From contig NZ_JAFBAR010000090.1 of NCBI RefSeq assembly GCF_019247635.1, forward strand, positions 62,001 to 126,000: 64,000 nucleotides of DNA, given 5' to 3'. Both the position numbers and the translations under genes were made by a program. Below, piece by piece: positions 39,379 through 49,826 of the stretch (positions are counted from its first letter, which is position 1; each line of letters starts with the position of its first letter). The notes under the pieces are model-generated. The model searched no databases. It was not told the origin of the DNA and saw only the letters and a list, made by a program, of their open reading frames with translations. The stretch comes from Mycobacterium sp. Lineage in GTDB: Bacteria; Actinomycetota; Actinomycetes; Mycobacteriales; Mycobacteriaceae.

Positions 39379-39978
39379 CTAGAGCCTGGGCGCAAGCACC
39401 GCGTCGAGGGCGTCGACGCAGATGGCGCGTATCTCCTCGCGCGTGAAGTTGCGCTCGGCAAGCCATTGCACGCTCAACACCCGCACGAAGGCCAGCCAGC
39501 TGATCACCAGAGCGGAAATACGTTGGCGTGCAACGTGATCCGACGCCACTGCGCCGGCGAGTCGGTCCCGCAGCGCGTCCAGCTCGGCGGCGATGATGTC
39601 CTGCACCAGCGGCTCGGCGGCCAACGTTTGGTTGGCCGCCAGGACGGCATTGCGGTTGGCCAAGAAGTAATCGAAGTGGGCGTCCAGCCCGGCGGCAATC
39701 TGGTCTTCGAGCGGCGCGTCCGGCTCGATGTGAATGTCCGCGAGCAGCCGATCGGCCGCACGCCGATACACCGCCGCGAACAGTACGAGTTTTCCGGGAA
39801 AGTATCGGTATAGCAGGGCACGCGAGATCCCGGCCTCCTCGGCAACCGCGTCCATCGTGACTTCTTCGTAAGGCCGCGCAGCGAATATGCGCTCCGCGGC
39901 ATCGACCACGTGTTCGCGACGTCGTTCCGGTGCCAGCCGCCGCTGCCTAGTCACGCTCGGATTGTAGTTGACACTCAA
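39379..39978 (-). CDS. TetR family transcriptional regulator
   Basis: HTH VVDAAERIFAARPYEEVTMDAVAEEAGISRALLYRYFPGKLVLFAAV. Confidence 0.9.
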   Translation of the reverse strand: MSVNYNPSVTRQRRLAPERRREHVVDAAERIFAARPYEEVTMDAVAEEAGISRALLYRYFPGKLVLFAAVYRRAADRLLADIHIEPDAPLEDQIAAGLDAHFDYFLANRNAVLAANQTLAAEPLVQDIIAAELDALRDRLAGAVASDHVARQRISALVISWLAFVRVLSVQWLAERNFTREEIRAICVDALDAVLAPRL

Positions 39979-40045
39979 CGCCTTTGGATCTAAGTTGACA
40001 GAAATCTACTTAACGGTCCGCGTGCCGGTCCGGGGAGGTATGCGC

Positions 40046-40432
40046 ATGACTGCCGGTGACTTGAGGCAACTGGCCGTCGCCACCGGGGCGTCCTGCATCG
40101 CGATCGGCGGCTACCACTTCGCGCTTGGCACCGCTTCGGTTCCCGGAGCCACCGATGCGAACGCGACGGTCGACTCGCGGGAACGCTTCTACTCGGCGAT
40201 CTTCGCCGGGTACGGCATCGCCTGGCTACAGGCCGCCCGGAACTCCCCCATGCGGGTCAATGACGTGCGCCTGCTGGCGGGCGTCATGCTGACGGGGGGC
40301 GCCGGGCGAGTCCTCTCGCGACTGCGAAACGGCCGTCCACACTGGCTTCAAGATGTTCTGACTGCGGTTGAATTCGCCGTTCCCGCAGCGATTTTGACCA
40401 TTGCTGATCATGCGGAACGGGCGTCGGGCTAA
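40046..40432 (+). CDS. DUF4345-like membrane protein
   Basis: AIGGYHFALGTASVPG...DSRERFYSAIFAGYGIAWL. Confidence 0.65.
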   Translation: MTAGDLRQLAVATGASCIAIGGYHFALGTASVPGATDANATVDSRERFYSAIFAGYGIAWLQAARNSPMRVNDVRLLAGVMLTGGAGRVLSRLRNGRPHWLQDVLTAVEFAVPAAILTIADHAERASG

Positions 40433-40614
40433 CCGCTTTTACGCCGGAATTCCCGACGGCTGCCGGCGGCGCCGTGCGCCCGCGGCTGCTTGCCGCCGCC
40501 GTCCTTGTGATCCGACCCGCCCGCGGACTTCGACAATTTGCGGTCTAGGGCTTCCCGGAACTTGCGCTTGGTCTCGTCCCCCGAGCCTGCGGACTTCGAT
40601 TCAGATTCAGCCAT
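40429..40614 (-). CDS. DUF5302-like small basic protein
   Basis: 61 aa: SGDETKRKFREALDRKLSKSAGGSDHKDGGGKQPRAHG. Confidence 0.7.
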   Translation of the reverse strand: MAESESKSAGSGDETKRKFREALDRKLSKSAGGSDHKDGGGKQPRAHGAAGSRREFRRKSG

Positions 40615-40702
40615 ACCGGCAGCCTAAAGCGTGCCGAACGACTCTGTCGGGTGTTGGGCACCGCCGTTCCCCGGCGTCCGTTCGTTCAGGCCGAGGTGGG
40701 CG

Positions 40703-41155
<453 letters not shown>

Positions 41156-41196
41156 CTACGTGCCGCCGCAACCGACCGGTCTGGTGAAATCGGGTA

Positions 41197-41712
41197 ATGA
41201 CGAAATACGCGGCGTTCCTGCGGGGCGTCAATGTGAATGGCGTCAACCTGAAAATGGCCGAGTTGGCAAGCGCGCTGACCGATGCCGGGTTCGACGGTGT
41301 GCGTACCATCCTGGCCACCGGCAACGTGTTGCTGGAGTCCTCGTCCCGGGCATCCGCCGTGCGCAAGAAGGCCGAGTCGGCGTTGCGCGAAAAGTTCGGC
41401 TATGACGCCTGGGTGCTGGTTTACGAGGTGGACACGGTGCGCGACATCTCCCAGGCGTACCCATTCGAGCGCGAACTGGACGGGCACCAGTCCTATGTCA
41501 CATTCGTCGCCGACGCCGACGTGCTGGATGAACTCGCCGGGCTGAAGGCGACCGCTAAGGAGAAGATCCGCCGCGGTGACGGCGTGATCTATTGGCAGGT
41601 CCCAAAGGGCAGCACGCTGGACAGCACCATAGGCAAGACGATGGGCAAGAAGCGCTACAAGTCGTCAACCACGACGCGCAATCTGCGCACCCTGGACAAG
41701 GTGTTGAAATGA
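41197..41712 (+). CDS. DUF1697 family protein
   Basis: KYAAFLRGVNVNGVNLKMAELASALTDAGFDGVRTILATGNVLLES. Confidence 0.9.
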   Translation: MTKYAAFLRGVNVNGVNLKMAELASALTDAGFDGVRTILATGNVLLESSSRASAVRKKAESALREKFGYDAWVLVYEVDTVRDISQAYPFERELDGHQSYVTFVADADVLDELAGLKATAKEKIRRGDGVIYWQVPKGSTLDSTIGKTMGKKRYKSSTTTRNLRTLDKVLK

Positions 41713-41733
41713 CGTCGTCCTGACGACGGAAGG

Positions 41734-42126
41734 TCACGCCCCTTGGTCGTCGGGCACGTTGGCGAGGTAACGCATCGCGTCGGACTTGGTCAACCCCAGC
41801 GCGCGGGCAACTTCGACGTATTCCTTGGCCGCCGCCGCCATCGCGGCGTCGGTCGGGTCGAAACGAGAGATGAAAGTGCCGAAGCGCCCACGGGTTTCGA
41901 CGATTGCCGCCGACTCGAGCTCACGGTAGGCGCGGGCCACGGTGTTGGCGGCGACGCCGAGCTGGCCGGCCAGGTCGCGTACGGTGGGGAGCCGGGTGCC
42001 CGGCGGCAGGGCACCGGCCCGCACTCCGTCGATCACCCCGGTTCTGAGCTGGTCGAACAACGGTTTGCCCGCCTTCATGTCGACCTTCAGCAAATCCCGC
42101 AAGTCCACGTGACCAGTATCACTCAA
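41734..42126 (-). CDS. GntR family transcriptional regulator (Rv1152-like)
   Basis: [50 protein letters not shown]. Confidence 0.9.
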   Translation of the reverse strand: MSDTGHVDLRDLLKVDMKAGKPLFDQLRTGVIDGVRAGALPPGTRLPTVRDLAGQLGVAANTVARAYRELESAAIVETRGRFGTFISRFDPTDAAMAAAAKEYVEVARALGLTKSDAMRYLANVPDDQGA

Positions 42127-42145
42127 CCGTCGCTATGTTTGTGGG

Positions 42146-42862
42146 ATGCGGGTGGCGGTGCTGAGCGGTGCGGGGATCTCCGCGGAAAGCGGCGTACCGA
42201 CGTTCCGCGACGACAAGAACGGATTGTGGGCCCGGTTCGACCCCTACGAGCTGTCCAGCGTCCAGGGTTGGGAACGCAATCCGGAGCGTGTCTGGGGGTG
42301 GTACCTGTGGCGCCACTACCTGGTGTCCGACGTCGAACCCAACGACGGACACCGCGCGATCGCCGAGTGGCAGCAGCACGCCGACGTCAGCGTCGTCACG
42401 CAGAACGTCGATGACCTTCATGAGCGGGCCGGCAGCGCCCCGGTGCACCACCTGCACGGCAGCCTGTTCGAGTTCCGCTGCGCGCGTTGCGGTATCGCGT
42501 ATACCGAGCCGCTACCGATGATGACCGAGGCGGCAATCGAGGTGGAGCCGCCGGTGTGTATTCGGTGCGGCGGCCTGATCCGGCCCGACATCGTGTGGTT
42601 TGGCGAGGCGCTGCCCCAGGGGCCGTGGCGGCATGCCGTCGAGGCGACGGAGTCCGCCGACGTGATGGTGGTGGTCGGGACGTCGGCGATCGTGTATCCC
42701 GCGGCCGGTCTGCCCGAGGTGGCGCTGGCCCGCGGCACGGTCGTCGTCGAGGTCAACCCCGAGCCCACGCCGCTGTCCAACAGCGTCACGCTCAGCATCC
42801 GCGAGTCGGCAAGCCAGGCGTTGCCGGGGTTGTTGGAGCGGCTGCCCGCCCTGTTGAGGTAG
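42146..42862 (+). CDS. NAD-dependent protein deacylase (sirtuin)
   Basis: [34 protein letters not shown], CxxC pairs, [13 protein letters not shown]. Confidence 0.93.
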   Translation: MRVAVLSGAGISAESGVPTFRDDKNGLWARFDPYELSSVQGWERNPERVWGWYLWRHYLVSDVEPNDGHRAIAEWQQHADVSVVTQNVDDLHERAGSAPVHHLHGSLFEFRCARCGIAYTEPLPMMTEAAIEVEPPVCIRCGGLIRPDIVWFGEALPQGPWRHAVEATESADVMVVVGTSAIVYPAAGLPEVALARGTVVVEVNPEPTPLSNSVTLSIRESASQALPGLLERLPALLR

Positions 42863-42881
42863 CCCGAGTCTGCGTTGGTGG

Positions 42882-42942
42882 CGCCGAGCCTGCGCACAGA
42901 TCGTGTTTCGTTCACAAGGTGGCGCCCTGACCGCAGAATCGG
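42882..42942. repeat. ~62-bp dispersed inverted-repeat element, copy 1
   Basis: cgccgagcctgcgcacagatcgtgtttcg...ccctgaccgcagaatcgg. Confidence 0.7.
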
Positions 42943-42978
42943 TCGGGTCGAATCGATGCGATAGCCGAGTCTGCTGTC

Positions 42979-43842
42979 ATGACCAGCGATCAACCGTTCA
43001 TTGGCAGCGAAGCGGTGGCCAGCGAAATCGTGCGGCGCCACCAGCTGCGCTCCCGATTCCGTACGGTGTTCCCGGACGTGTACGTCCGACGCGACCAACA
43101 ACTCACGTTGCGCAGGCGAGCCGTGGCGGCGTGGCTGTGGTCGCACCGCCAAGGCGTGATCGCCGGGCTCACCGCAGCGGCTTGGCATGGCTCCAAATGG
43201 GTGGACGAACACCTGCCCATCGAGCTGATCTGGTCGAATGCGCGACCGCCACGCGGGCTGCGAACCTACGACATGGCGCTACGCCCAGACGAGTCCGGCA
43301 TCGTGGCCGGGATTCCGGTAACGACCCCCGGTCGCACCGCATTCGACATCGGCCGGCGCAAGCCGACCGGCCCGACGGTCGCCCACCTCGACGCCCTGAT
43401 CCGAGCTACCGGCATCAACGTCGGTGATGTCGTCGAGATTGCCGAGCGGCATCGGGGAGCGCGGGGACTGCGTCAACTGGAAACCGCGCTGGGACTGGTA
43501 GATGCCGGTTCGCAGTCCCCGAAAGAGACGTGGCTGCGACTCCTGCTGATCGAAGCGGGTCTGCCACCGCCGACCACCCAGATCCCGGTGGTAACCGAGG
43601 ACGGGGCTGAGCTGTACTACCTCGACATGGGCTGGGAGGACCTGATGGTTGCGGCGGAGTACGACGGCGAGCATCATCGCGTCGACCGTTGGCAATACAG
43701 GAAGGACGTCCGCCGCAGGGAGGCCTTGGATCGGCTCGGCTGGATCGTCATCCGAGTTATCGCCACCGATCGCCCGGCGGACATCATCCGCCGGGTCCGC
43801 GAGGCGCGGGAACTCCGCGCCTCGCGTCTGCATCGAACCTGA
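42979..43842 (+). CDS. AbiEi-like N-domain + DUF559/Vsr-like endonuclease domain protein
   Basis: C-term YYLDMGWEDLMVAAEYDGEHHRVDRWQYRKDVRRREALDRLGWIVIRV (PD-(D/E)XK DUF559 pattern). Confidence 0.78.
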   Translation: MTSDQPFIGSEAVASEIVRRHQLRSRFRTVFPDVYVRRDQQLTLRRRAVAAWLWSHRQGVIAGLTAAAWHGSKWVDEHLPIELIWSNARPPRGLRTYDMALRPDESGIVAGIPVTTPGRTAFDIGRRKPTGPTVAHLDALIRATGINVGDVVEIAERHRGARGLRQLETALGLVDAGSQSPKETWLRLLLIEAGLPPPTTQIPVVTEDGAELYYLDMGWEDLMVAAEYDGEHHRVDRWQYRKDVRRREALDRLGWIVIRVIATDRPADIIRRVREARELRASRLHRT

Positions 43843-43850
43843 AATGGTGG

Positions 43851-43912
43851 CGCCGAGCCTGCGCACAGATCGCGTTTGCGCGCCAGCCCACGCCCTCACC
43901 GCAGTCTCGGCG
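43851..43912. repeat. ~62-bp dispersed inverted-repeat element, copy 2
   Basis: cgccgagcctgcgcacagatcgcgtttgcgcgccagcccacgccctcaccgcagtctcggcg. Confidence 0.75.
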
Positions 43913-43941
43913 AGCGGCTGGTAGCCCTTGCGACGCGGGAA

Positions 43942-44589
43942 CTACGGCTTGCGCGCCCGACCCAAGGCCAACTCCGAGACCGGCAGCGGCGCCCACACCG
44001 GCAACGTCCACTCCCGACGGGTGTGGTCCAGGTCGAATCCGGCATCGGCGATCGTGCGCTCGGTATCGCGATGGGTGTGGCAGTTGCCCAGCAACCTCGG
44101 CCAGAACGTGGCGTCGACGAATTGCTGCAGCCGGCCCCTGGCCCCGTCGCTGGCCACATGCTCGAGATAGCGCAGCTCACCGCCGGGCCGCAGCAAGGCG
44201 CGCAGGCGCTGCAGCACGGCTGCGGGGTCGCTGACCGAGCACAGCACCAAGGAGCACACCACAGCGTCGAACAACTGGGTGTCGCTGAAATCCTCGACCG
44301 TCTGGCCGGTCACGACGACCGGTACCGGCGCATCGGCCGCCGCGGCGCGCGCCCGGGCGGCCAGCCTCGGCTCGGGCTCCAGGGCCACCACCTGCTCAAC
44401 GGACCGGGGATAGAAGTCAAAGTTCGTTCCGATGCCCGCACCGACTTCCAGCACCCGACCCGATAGACCGGCCAGATTCTCCCGGCGCAGGGTCCGGATC
44501 GCCTCAGCTTCGTGGCTGGCCACCACGGGCCACACCCGTGCGAAGAAAGGATTGTCGACCGTTGCCACCGCCCCCACCATCCGAGCCAT
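43942..44589 (-). CDS. Class I SAM-dependent methyltransferase (Rv1147-like)
   Basis: GRVLEVGAGIGTNFDFYP; FDAVVCSLVLCSVSDPAAVLQRLRALLRPGGELRYLEHV. Confidence 0.9.
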   Translation of the reverse strand: MARMVGAVATVDNPFFARVWPVVASHEAEAIRTLRRENLAGLSGRVLEVGAGIGTNFDFYPRSVEQVVALEPEPRLAARARAAAADAPVPVVVTGQTVEDFSDTQLFDAVVCSLVLCSVSDPAAVLQRLRALLRPGGELRYLEHVASDGARGRLQQFVDATFWPRLLGNCHTHRDTERTIADAGFDLDHTRREWTLPVWAPLPVSELALGRARKP

Positions 44590-44808
44590 GCGTGAACCTC
44601 CCCCTCAGACGGACCTCAACATGGGTCGCGACGAACGTTGTGCCACCATCCATTCCACCATTTGCTGTGGCGCCGCGTCCCTACCGGCGACGCCGTCCGC
44701 GACCCGCCCGCACACGACCGAGCACAACACGCGATCGCGAACTCCTGCACGTCGCCGAACCGGTCCCCAGACCCGCGTGGAACCCGGCGACGACGATCGA
44801 TCGGCACG

Positions 44809-47181
44809 TCATTTCCCGCTGTGCGTCACTGACGCCTTGAACGGCTGCGGGTTGCGGTGCGCCGCGTCCTCGGGCGGCAGGCGGTGACGCCCGGGCATCG
44901 CTTCCGCGGACTCCGCCGATACCTCGGCGGCGGCCTCGCTGATGCCGAAACGCTCGTGCAGCCACACCAGCGGCGCCGGCGCCCACCAGTTCCACCGGCC
45001 CAACACGTGCATGAAGGCCGGCACCAGCACCATCCGGACTAGTGTCGCATCGACCGCCACCGCAAGCGTGAGCCCCAGGCCAAACATCCGCATGAAGGAC
45101 ACATGGGCCGCGATCAGCGCCGCGAACGACATCGACATGACCAACGCGGCCGCGGTGATCACACGGCCGGTTCGGGCAACTCCGAGCGCCACGCTCTCGT
45201 CGTTGGCGGCGTGCGCCTGGGCAGCGCTGGGCTTGGCAGGCCGAGCGACACCGGACGCCAGCCAGTACTCGCGAATTCGCGAGACCAGAAACACCTCGTA
45301 ATCCATGGACAACCCAAATGCGATGCAGAACAACAACACTGGCATGTTCGCGACCAACGTCCCGCTCGGGGTCGTCCCCAACGCGCCGAGATGTCCGTCC
45401 TGGAAGATCCATACCAACGCGCCGAACGCCGCGGTCAACGACAGCACGTTACATATCAGCGCCTTCACCGGCAGCACGACGCTGCCAGTGAGCAAAAACA
45501 GCAGCACGAACGTGATTACGGCCATCAGTCCCAACACCAGCGGCAGGCGATCCGTCACCGCGTCGACACTGTCGCGGTTGACCTGGGCGACACCGGCCAT
45601 CTCGACGGATCTGCCGCCCGGCCCTGGTACCTGATGCAGTCGTCTGAGCTGGGCGTCGGAGTCTTGGGAGAACAGGGGTGCGGTGCTGCTCACGGTCACA
45701 AACGCGCTGCCCGCGGCCAGGCCGGTCGCTCCAACCGGCGGGCCCTTCTGGTCGCCGGCCACAAACGTCCCGCTCGGGGCTGACACCGCCGACACGTCGG
45801 GCACCCGCGACAGCTCGGCAGCGTACCGGTCAAGTTCCCCGGGGCTCAGGTCGCGGGCGTCGGGGATGACGATGGGCACTGCGGTCGCCGAGTCGTGCGC
45901 GAAGTTGCCGCGCAACTGGTCACCGACCTGATGCGCCGACGCCGAATGCGGCAGCACCCGGTCGTCGGGGAAACCCCACTTCACAGTGGTGAAGGGCAGC
46001 CCGAGCAGCAACAGCAACGCGATCACGGCCAGTCCGATCGGCACCCAGAAGCGCATGACGAACTTGCTGGACCGATACCAGAACAGCTGCTCGACCGGTT
46101 TGTGTATCGGTTCGGCGCGGCCCAGCATCCGACGAATCAGCCGCCGAACGTCGAATGCGTCCAGTCGGGAACCCAGCAGCACGATGGCGGCCGGGGTGAC
46201 GATGATGGACGCGGTCGCGACAAAGGCCACGGTGGCCACGCCCGCATAGGCGAAGGACTTCAGAAAGTACATCGGGAACGCCACCGTCGCGGCCATCGAC
46301 AGCGCAACGGTGACCGCGGAGAACAGCACCGTGCGCCCGGACGTGGCCATGGTCCGGATCAGCGCCTCTTCGCGATCGCTGCCCTCGGCCAGCTCGTCCC
46401 GGTAGCGGCTGACGATCAGCAGCGTGTAGTCGACGGCCAGAGCCAACCCCAACGCGGTGCTGAGGTTCAGCGCGAAGATCGACACCTCGGTGGCGAACGT
46501 GACCAACCGCAGCACCGCCATCGAGCCGACGACGGCCATCGCACCAAGCGCCATCGGCAGCGCCGCAGCCAACAGCCCGCCGAACACCCACACCAGTACC
46601 AAGAAGGTGAACGGGATCGCGATCATCTCCATCACCAACAGATCGGCCTGATTCTGCGAGTTGATCTGCGCGTACTCCATCGCCGAGCCGCCGGAGCGGA
46701 TGCTGACGCCGTCGCGATCGTGGACGAACTCGTCAGACAGGGTCTGGGCGTTCTTCTGCGCGTTGTTTTCGCCGCCTTTGAGGTTGACGACGATCAACCC
46801 CGACTCGCCATCCTTGCTGATGAGATCGGCTGCGGCCCCCGGCGCCTGGGGAGGCGGGGTCCACGCCGAGGACACGTTGTACACCAACGGCGACTTCTGC
46901 AGCCGCTCGACAAGGTCGGTGCCGACTTTCCGGGCCTGTTCGCTGTTGGCGCCGTCGGGCGGTGTCACCAGAATCAGCATCTGCTGCCCGCTCTGTCCGA
47001 ACTTGTCGGTCAACACCGCGATGGCGCGCGCCGACTCCGAATTCGGGTCCTGGAAACCCCCGGGAGCCAAGCTCTTGGCGACGGGCACACCGAAGACGGC
47101 CGCTGCTATGAACACCAGCACAGCAATGGCGATGATTCGACGCGGAGCTGCGATAGCCAATCGAGCGATGGCCTGAAGCAT
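44809..47181 (-). CDS. MmpL/RND family transporter (MmpL13-like)
   Basis: ~790 aa, two MMPL domains; LGLALAVDYTLLIVSRYRDELAEG, FGLSMDYEVFLVSRIREYW; start at 47181. Confidence 0.9.
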   Translation of the reverse strand: MLQAIARLAIAAPRRIIAIAVLVFIAAAVFGVPVAKSLAPGGFQDPNSESARAIAVLTDKFGQSGQQMLILVTPPDGANSEQARKVGTDLVERLQKSPLVYNVSSAWTPPPQAPGAAADLISKDGESGLIVVNLKGGENNAQKNAQTLSDEFVHDRDGVSIRSGGSAMEYAQINSQNQADLLVMEMIAIPFTFLVLVWVFGGLLAAALPMALGAMAVVGSMAVLRLVTFATEVSIFALNLSTALGLALAVDYTLLIVSRYRDELAEGSDREEALIRTMATSGRTVLFSAVTVALSMAATVAFPMYFLKSFAYAGVATVAFVATASIIVTPAAIVLLGSRLDAFDVRRLIRRMLGRAEPIHKPVEQLFWYRSSKFVMRFWVPIGLAVIALLLLLGLPFTTVKWGFPDDRVLPHSASAHQVGDQLRGNFAHDSATAVPIVIPDARDLSPGELDRYAAELSRVPDVSAVSAPSGTFVAGDQKGPPVGATGLAAGSAFVTVSSTAPLFSQDSDAQLRRLHQVPGPGGRSVEMAGVAQVNRDSVDAVTDRLPLVLGLMAVITFVLLFLLTGSVVLPVKALICNVLSLTAAFGALVWIFQDGHLGALGTTPSGTLVANMPVLLFCIAFGLSMDYEVFLVSRIREYWLASGVARPAKPSAAQAHAANDESVALGVARTGRVITAAALVMSMSFAALIAAHVSFMRMFGLGLTLAVAVDATLVRMVLVPAFMHVLGRWNWWAPAPLVWLHERFGISEAAAEVSAESAEAMPGRHRLPPEDAAHRNPQPFKASVTHSGK

Positions 47182-47447
47182 GTTGCGTCCCTCCGCGGGG
47201 GTGCTGGTCCCGACCGCGCCGCCCCGCACCGGCGGTAACTTATCGGAGCTAACTTACAGGTGTCAAATAACACCCGCACTAGATACGGGCTGGGGTCCGC
47301 GACGGTTCACCGGGACGCAGAATGGGTACCCGGCACGCCCCCGCAGAACGCCTGAGAGCCGCATACCCTACCCACGGGTAAGAATTGCCATCATTTTCCG
47401 AATCGTGACTCAAAGATTCCTTAGAGGAAGCCCATAGGCTCAGGGCC

Positions 47448-47579
47448 ATGTGGATCGACGACTCGAGTGCCGATGTCATCAAGGCTGACTTCGAGGCTCT
47501 CTACCACGGCGACATGCTGGTGGAAGGCGAGACCTCCGAGCAGTTCGAAGACTGGCACCCGCTGCCTACGGCTAGCTGA
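47448..47579 (+). CDS. Putative leaderless 43-aa microprotein
   Basis: MWIDDSSADVIKADFEALYHGDMLVEGETSEQFEDWHPLPTAS; TAGGCT -10-like hexamer ends 7 nt before ATG. Confidence 0.5.
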   Translation: MWIDDSSADVIKADFEALYHGDMLVEGETSEQFEDWHPLPTAS

Positions 47580-47585
47580 CCTGTC

Positions 47586-47648
47586 ATGAGTGTGTTTGCG
47601 CGGCTGCTTATGGCCAACCCGCGGCTTCAGCATTGGTTCCGTCGATAG
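47586..47648 (+). CDS. Putative 20-aa amphipathic ORF
   Basis: MSVFARLLMANPRLQHWFRR, directly between the 43-aa ORF and an intrinsic terminator. Confidence 0.4.
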   Translation: MSVFARLLMANPRLQHWFRR

Positions 47649-47663
47649 TCCTTATTGCCAGTG

Positions 47664-47697
47664 AAAGCCCCCCGCAGCGCGGGGGGCTTTCGTTTTT
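47664..47697 (+). terminator. Strong intrinsic terminator
   Basis: aaagccccccgc-agc-gcggggggcttt followed by cgttttt. Confidence 0.92.
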
Positions 47698-47706
47698 GTA
47701 CGGCGT

Positions 47707-48810
47707 CTAGGTCGGCGGCGCCCAGTCCGTCAGGACATCGTCGCTGTCCGAAACCCGCACGGCCGCGCGCGGCGTCTCAGGCGCGGTGCGGGAGAACCGT
47801 GGCGCCGGCATCGGCTGCAGGCCGCCGTTGAGTTCGTAGAACGTGTTCCGCTCGGTGATGTGCGGCTCCGTCTGCACTTCGCCGAAGGCCAGCACCGGCG
47901 TCACGCAGGCATCGGAATCCGCGAACACCTTGGCCCAGTGGTCGCGGTCGCGGCCGGCGAACGTCTCGGTCAGCACCGCACGCAGCTCGGGCCAGCGGGT
48001 CTCGTCGTTCTGCGACGGGAGGTCCTTGGCGTCCAGACCCAGTCCAGCCAGCATGGCCGCGTAGAACTGCGGCTCGATTGCGCCGACGGAGACGTAGCGG
48101 CCGTCGGCGCACTCATAGGTGTCGTAGTAGGGCGCGCCGCCGTCGAGCATGTTCGTGCCCCGCACGTCAGACCACATCCCAGCCGCACGCAGCTGCCACA
48201 TCATCTGGATCAATACGCTGGACCCGTCGACCATGGCGGCGTCCACGACCTGCCCCTTGCCGGAGTTCTGCCGCTCCCACAGCGCGGCCAGGATGCCGAC
48301 CAGCAGGAACATCGAGCCGCCCCCGAAGTCGCCGACCAGGTTCAGCGGCGGCACCGGCCGCTCGTTGACCCGGCCGATCGAGTGCAGGATGCCATTCAGC
48401 GAGATGTAGTTGATGTCGTGGCCGGCCTGCTGGCTGCGGGGGCCGCTTTGTCCCCAGCCGGTCATCCTGGCGTAGATCAGCCCGTCGTTCACTTTGGCGC
48501 AGTCTTCGGGACCAAGCCCGAGCCGCTCGGTAACGCCCGGCCGGTAGCCCTCGATCAGAACGTCGGCTTTGGCGACGAGACCGAGCACCCGTTGGCGGCC
48601 CGCGTCGGACTTCAGGTCAGCGGTCACGATGCGCCGGTTGCGACTCATGGCGTCTTTGACTGTGCTGTCGCCCGCACTGGCGGCAGAAGCCGACGGACGA
48701 TCGATGCGCACCACGTCGGCGCCCAGATCGCCCAGGATCATCGCGGCGTGCGGGCCAGGCCCGATGCCGGCCAGTTCGATTACCCGCAAGCCGCGCAGTG
48801 GTCCCGCCAT
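47707..48810 (-). CDS. mcr: Alpha-methylacyl-CoA racemase (CaiB/BaiF family)
   Basis: [57 protein letters not shown]. Confidence 0.93.
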   Translation of the reverse strand: MAGPLRGLRVIELAGIGPGPHAAMILGDLGADVVRIDRPSASAASAGDSTVKDAMSRNRRIVTADLKSDAGRQRVLGLVAKADVLIEGYRPGVTERLGLGPEDCAKVNDGLIYARMTGWGQSGPRSQQAGHDINYISLNGILHSIGRVNERPVPPLNLVGDFGGGSMFLLVGILAALWERQNSGKGQVVDAAMVDGSSVLIQMMWQLRAAGMWSDVRGTNMLDGGAPYYDTYECADGRYVSVGAIEPQFYAAMLAGLGLDAKDLPSQNDETRWPELRAVLTETFAGRDRDHWAKVFADSDACVTPVLAFGEVQTEPHITERNTFYELNGGLQPMPAPRFSRTAPETPRAAVRVSDSDDVLTDWAPPT

Positions 48811-48891
48811 GGTGTACCGACCTTTCGTCTACTTTGACGCCGTTCGCATCTTCGCAGCCGCCGCCGATGGCCGTGCACCCGGTCGCCCCGT

Positions 48892-48935
48892 GGCGATCGC
48901 GAGCGCGGCGTAGCCTCGCGCAGCGGGTCGCCACC
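48892..48935. repeat. Third copy (inverted) of the 16120-16222 repeat family
   Basis: ggcgatcgcgagcgcggcgtagcctcgcgcagcgggtcgccacc; reverse complement matches gcgacccgctgcg...acgccgcgct(t/c)gcgatcgc. Confidence 0.75.
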
Positions 48936-48956
48936 CGGTCCCCTAGGGTGACACCC

Positions 48957-49769
48957 ATGCCGGATTCAGGAATCGCGACGCTTGCGCCTGTCGCAGGTCT
49001 CGACGTCACGCTGGCCGACGGAGTGCTGTCGGTGACCATCGACCGGCCCGACAGCCTCAACTCGCTGACCATCCTGGTGATCACCGGAATCGCCGACGCC
49101 ATGGAACGCGCGGCCACCGACCCGGGCGTACGGGTGGTGCGCCTCGGCGGTACCGGCCGCGGCTTCAGCTCCGGCGCGGGCATCAGCGCTGACGACATGT
49201 CCGGTAGCCGCGGCGCCTCGCCGGACGAAATCATTCTCGAGATCAACCGGCTGATACGAGCCATCACCACATTGCCGCACCCGGTCGTAGCCGTGGTCCA
49301 TGGGCCGGCCGCGGGCGTCGGTGTTTCGATCGCACTGTCTTGTGACGTCGTACTGGCCTCTGACAAAGCGTTTTTCCTGCTGGCGTTCACGAAGATCGGG
49401 TTGATGCCCGACGGCGGCGCATCGGCTCTGGTCGCCGCGGCCGTCGGCCGCGTCCGGGCGCTGCGGATGGCGCTGCTGCCCGAGCGCTTGCCGGCCGCCG
49501 AGGCACTCTCCTGGGGCCTGGTGAGCGCGGTTTACCCGGCGGATGAGTTCGACGCCGAGGTGGACAAGGTGGTCGCCAGGCTGCTCGCCGGTCCCGCGGT
49601 CGCGTACGCCAAGACCAAGAACGCGATCAACGCCGCCACGTTGACCGAATTGAACCCCACTCTCGAGCGCGAGTATGACGGGCAGTCGGGGTTGCTGGTT
49701 GCACCCGACTTTAAAGAGGGCACAAAGGCATTCCAGGAACGGCGCGACCCCGTCTTCACCGACTCCTGA
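48957..49769 (+). CDS. Enoyl-CoA hydratase/isomerase family protein
   Basis: LADGVLSVTIDRPDSLNSLT; GRGFSSGAGISADD; PHPVVAVVHGPAAGVGVSIALSCDVVLAS. Confidence 0.9.
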   Translation: MPDSGIATLAPVAGLDVTLADGVLSVTIDRPDSLNSLTILVITGIADAMERAATDPGVRVVRLGGTGRGFSSGAGISADDMSGSRGASPDEIILEINRLIRAITTLPHPVVAVVHGPAAGVGVSIALSCDVVLASDKAFFLLAFTKIGLMPDGGASALVAAAVGRVRALRMALLPERLPAAEALSWGLVSAVYPADEFDAEVDKVVARLLAGPAVAYAKTKNAINAATLTELNPTLEREYDGQSGLLVAPDFKEGTKAFQERRDPVFTDS

Positions 49770-49826
49770 ACAGACCCTGCCATCCTTCGTTGTTTCGGTT
49801 CCGAATAACCGGCAACGGAGGAACAA

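Noticed and set aside
45895-47238. 447-aa plus-strand ORF opposite the MmpL gene
   Set aside because: Arg/His/Gln-rich shadow translation; MmpL frame is clearly coding
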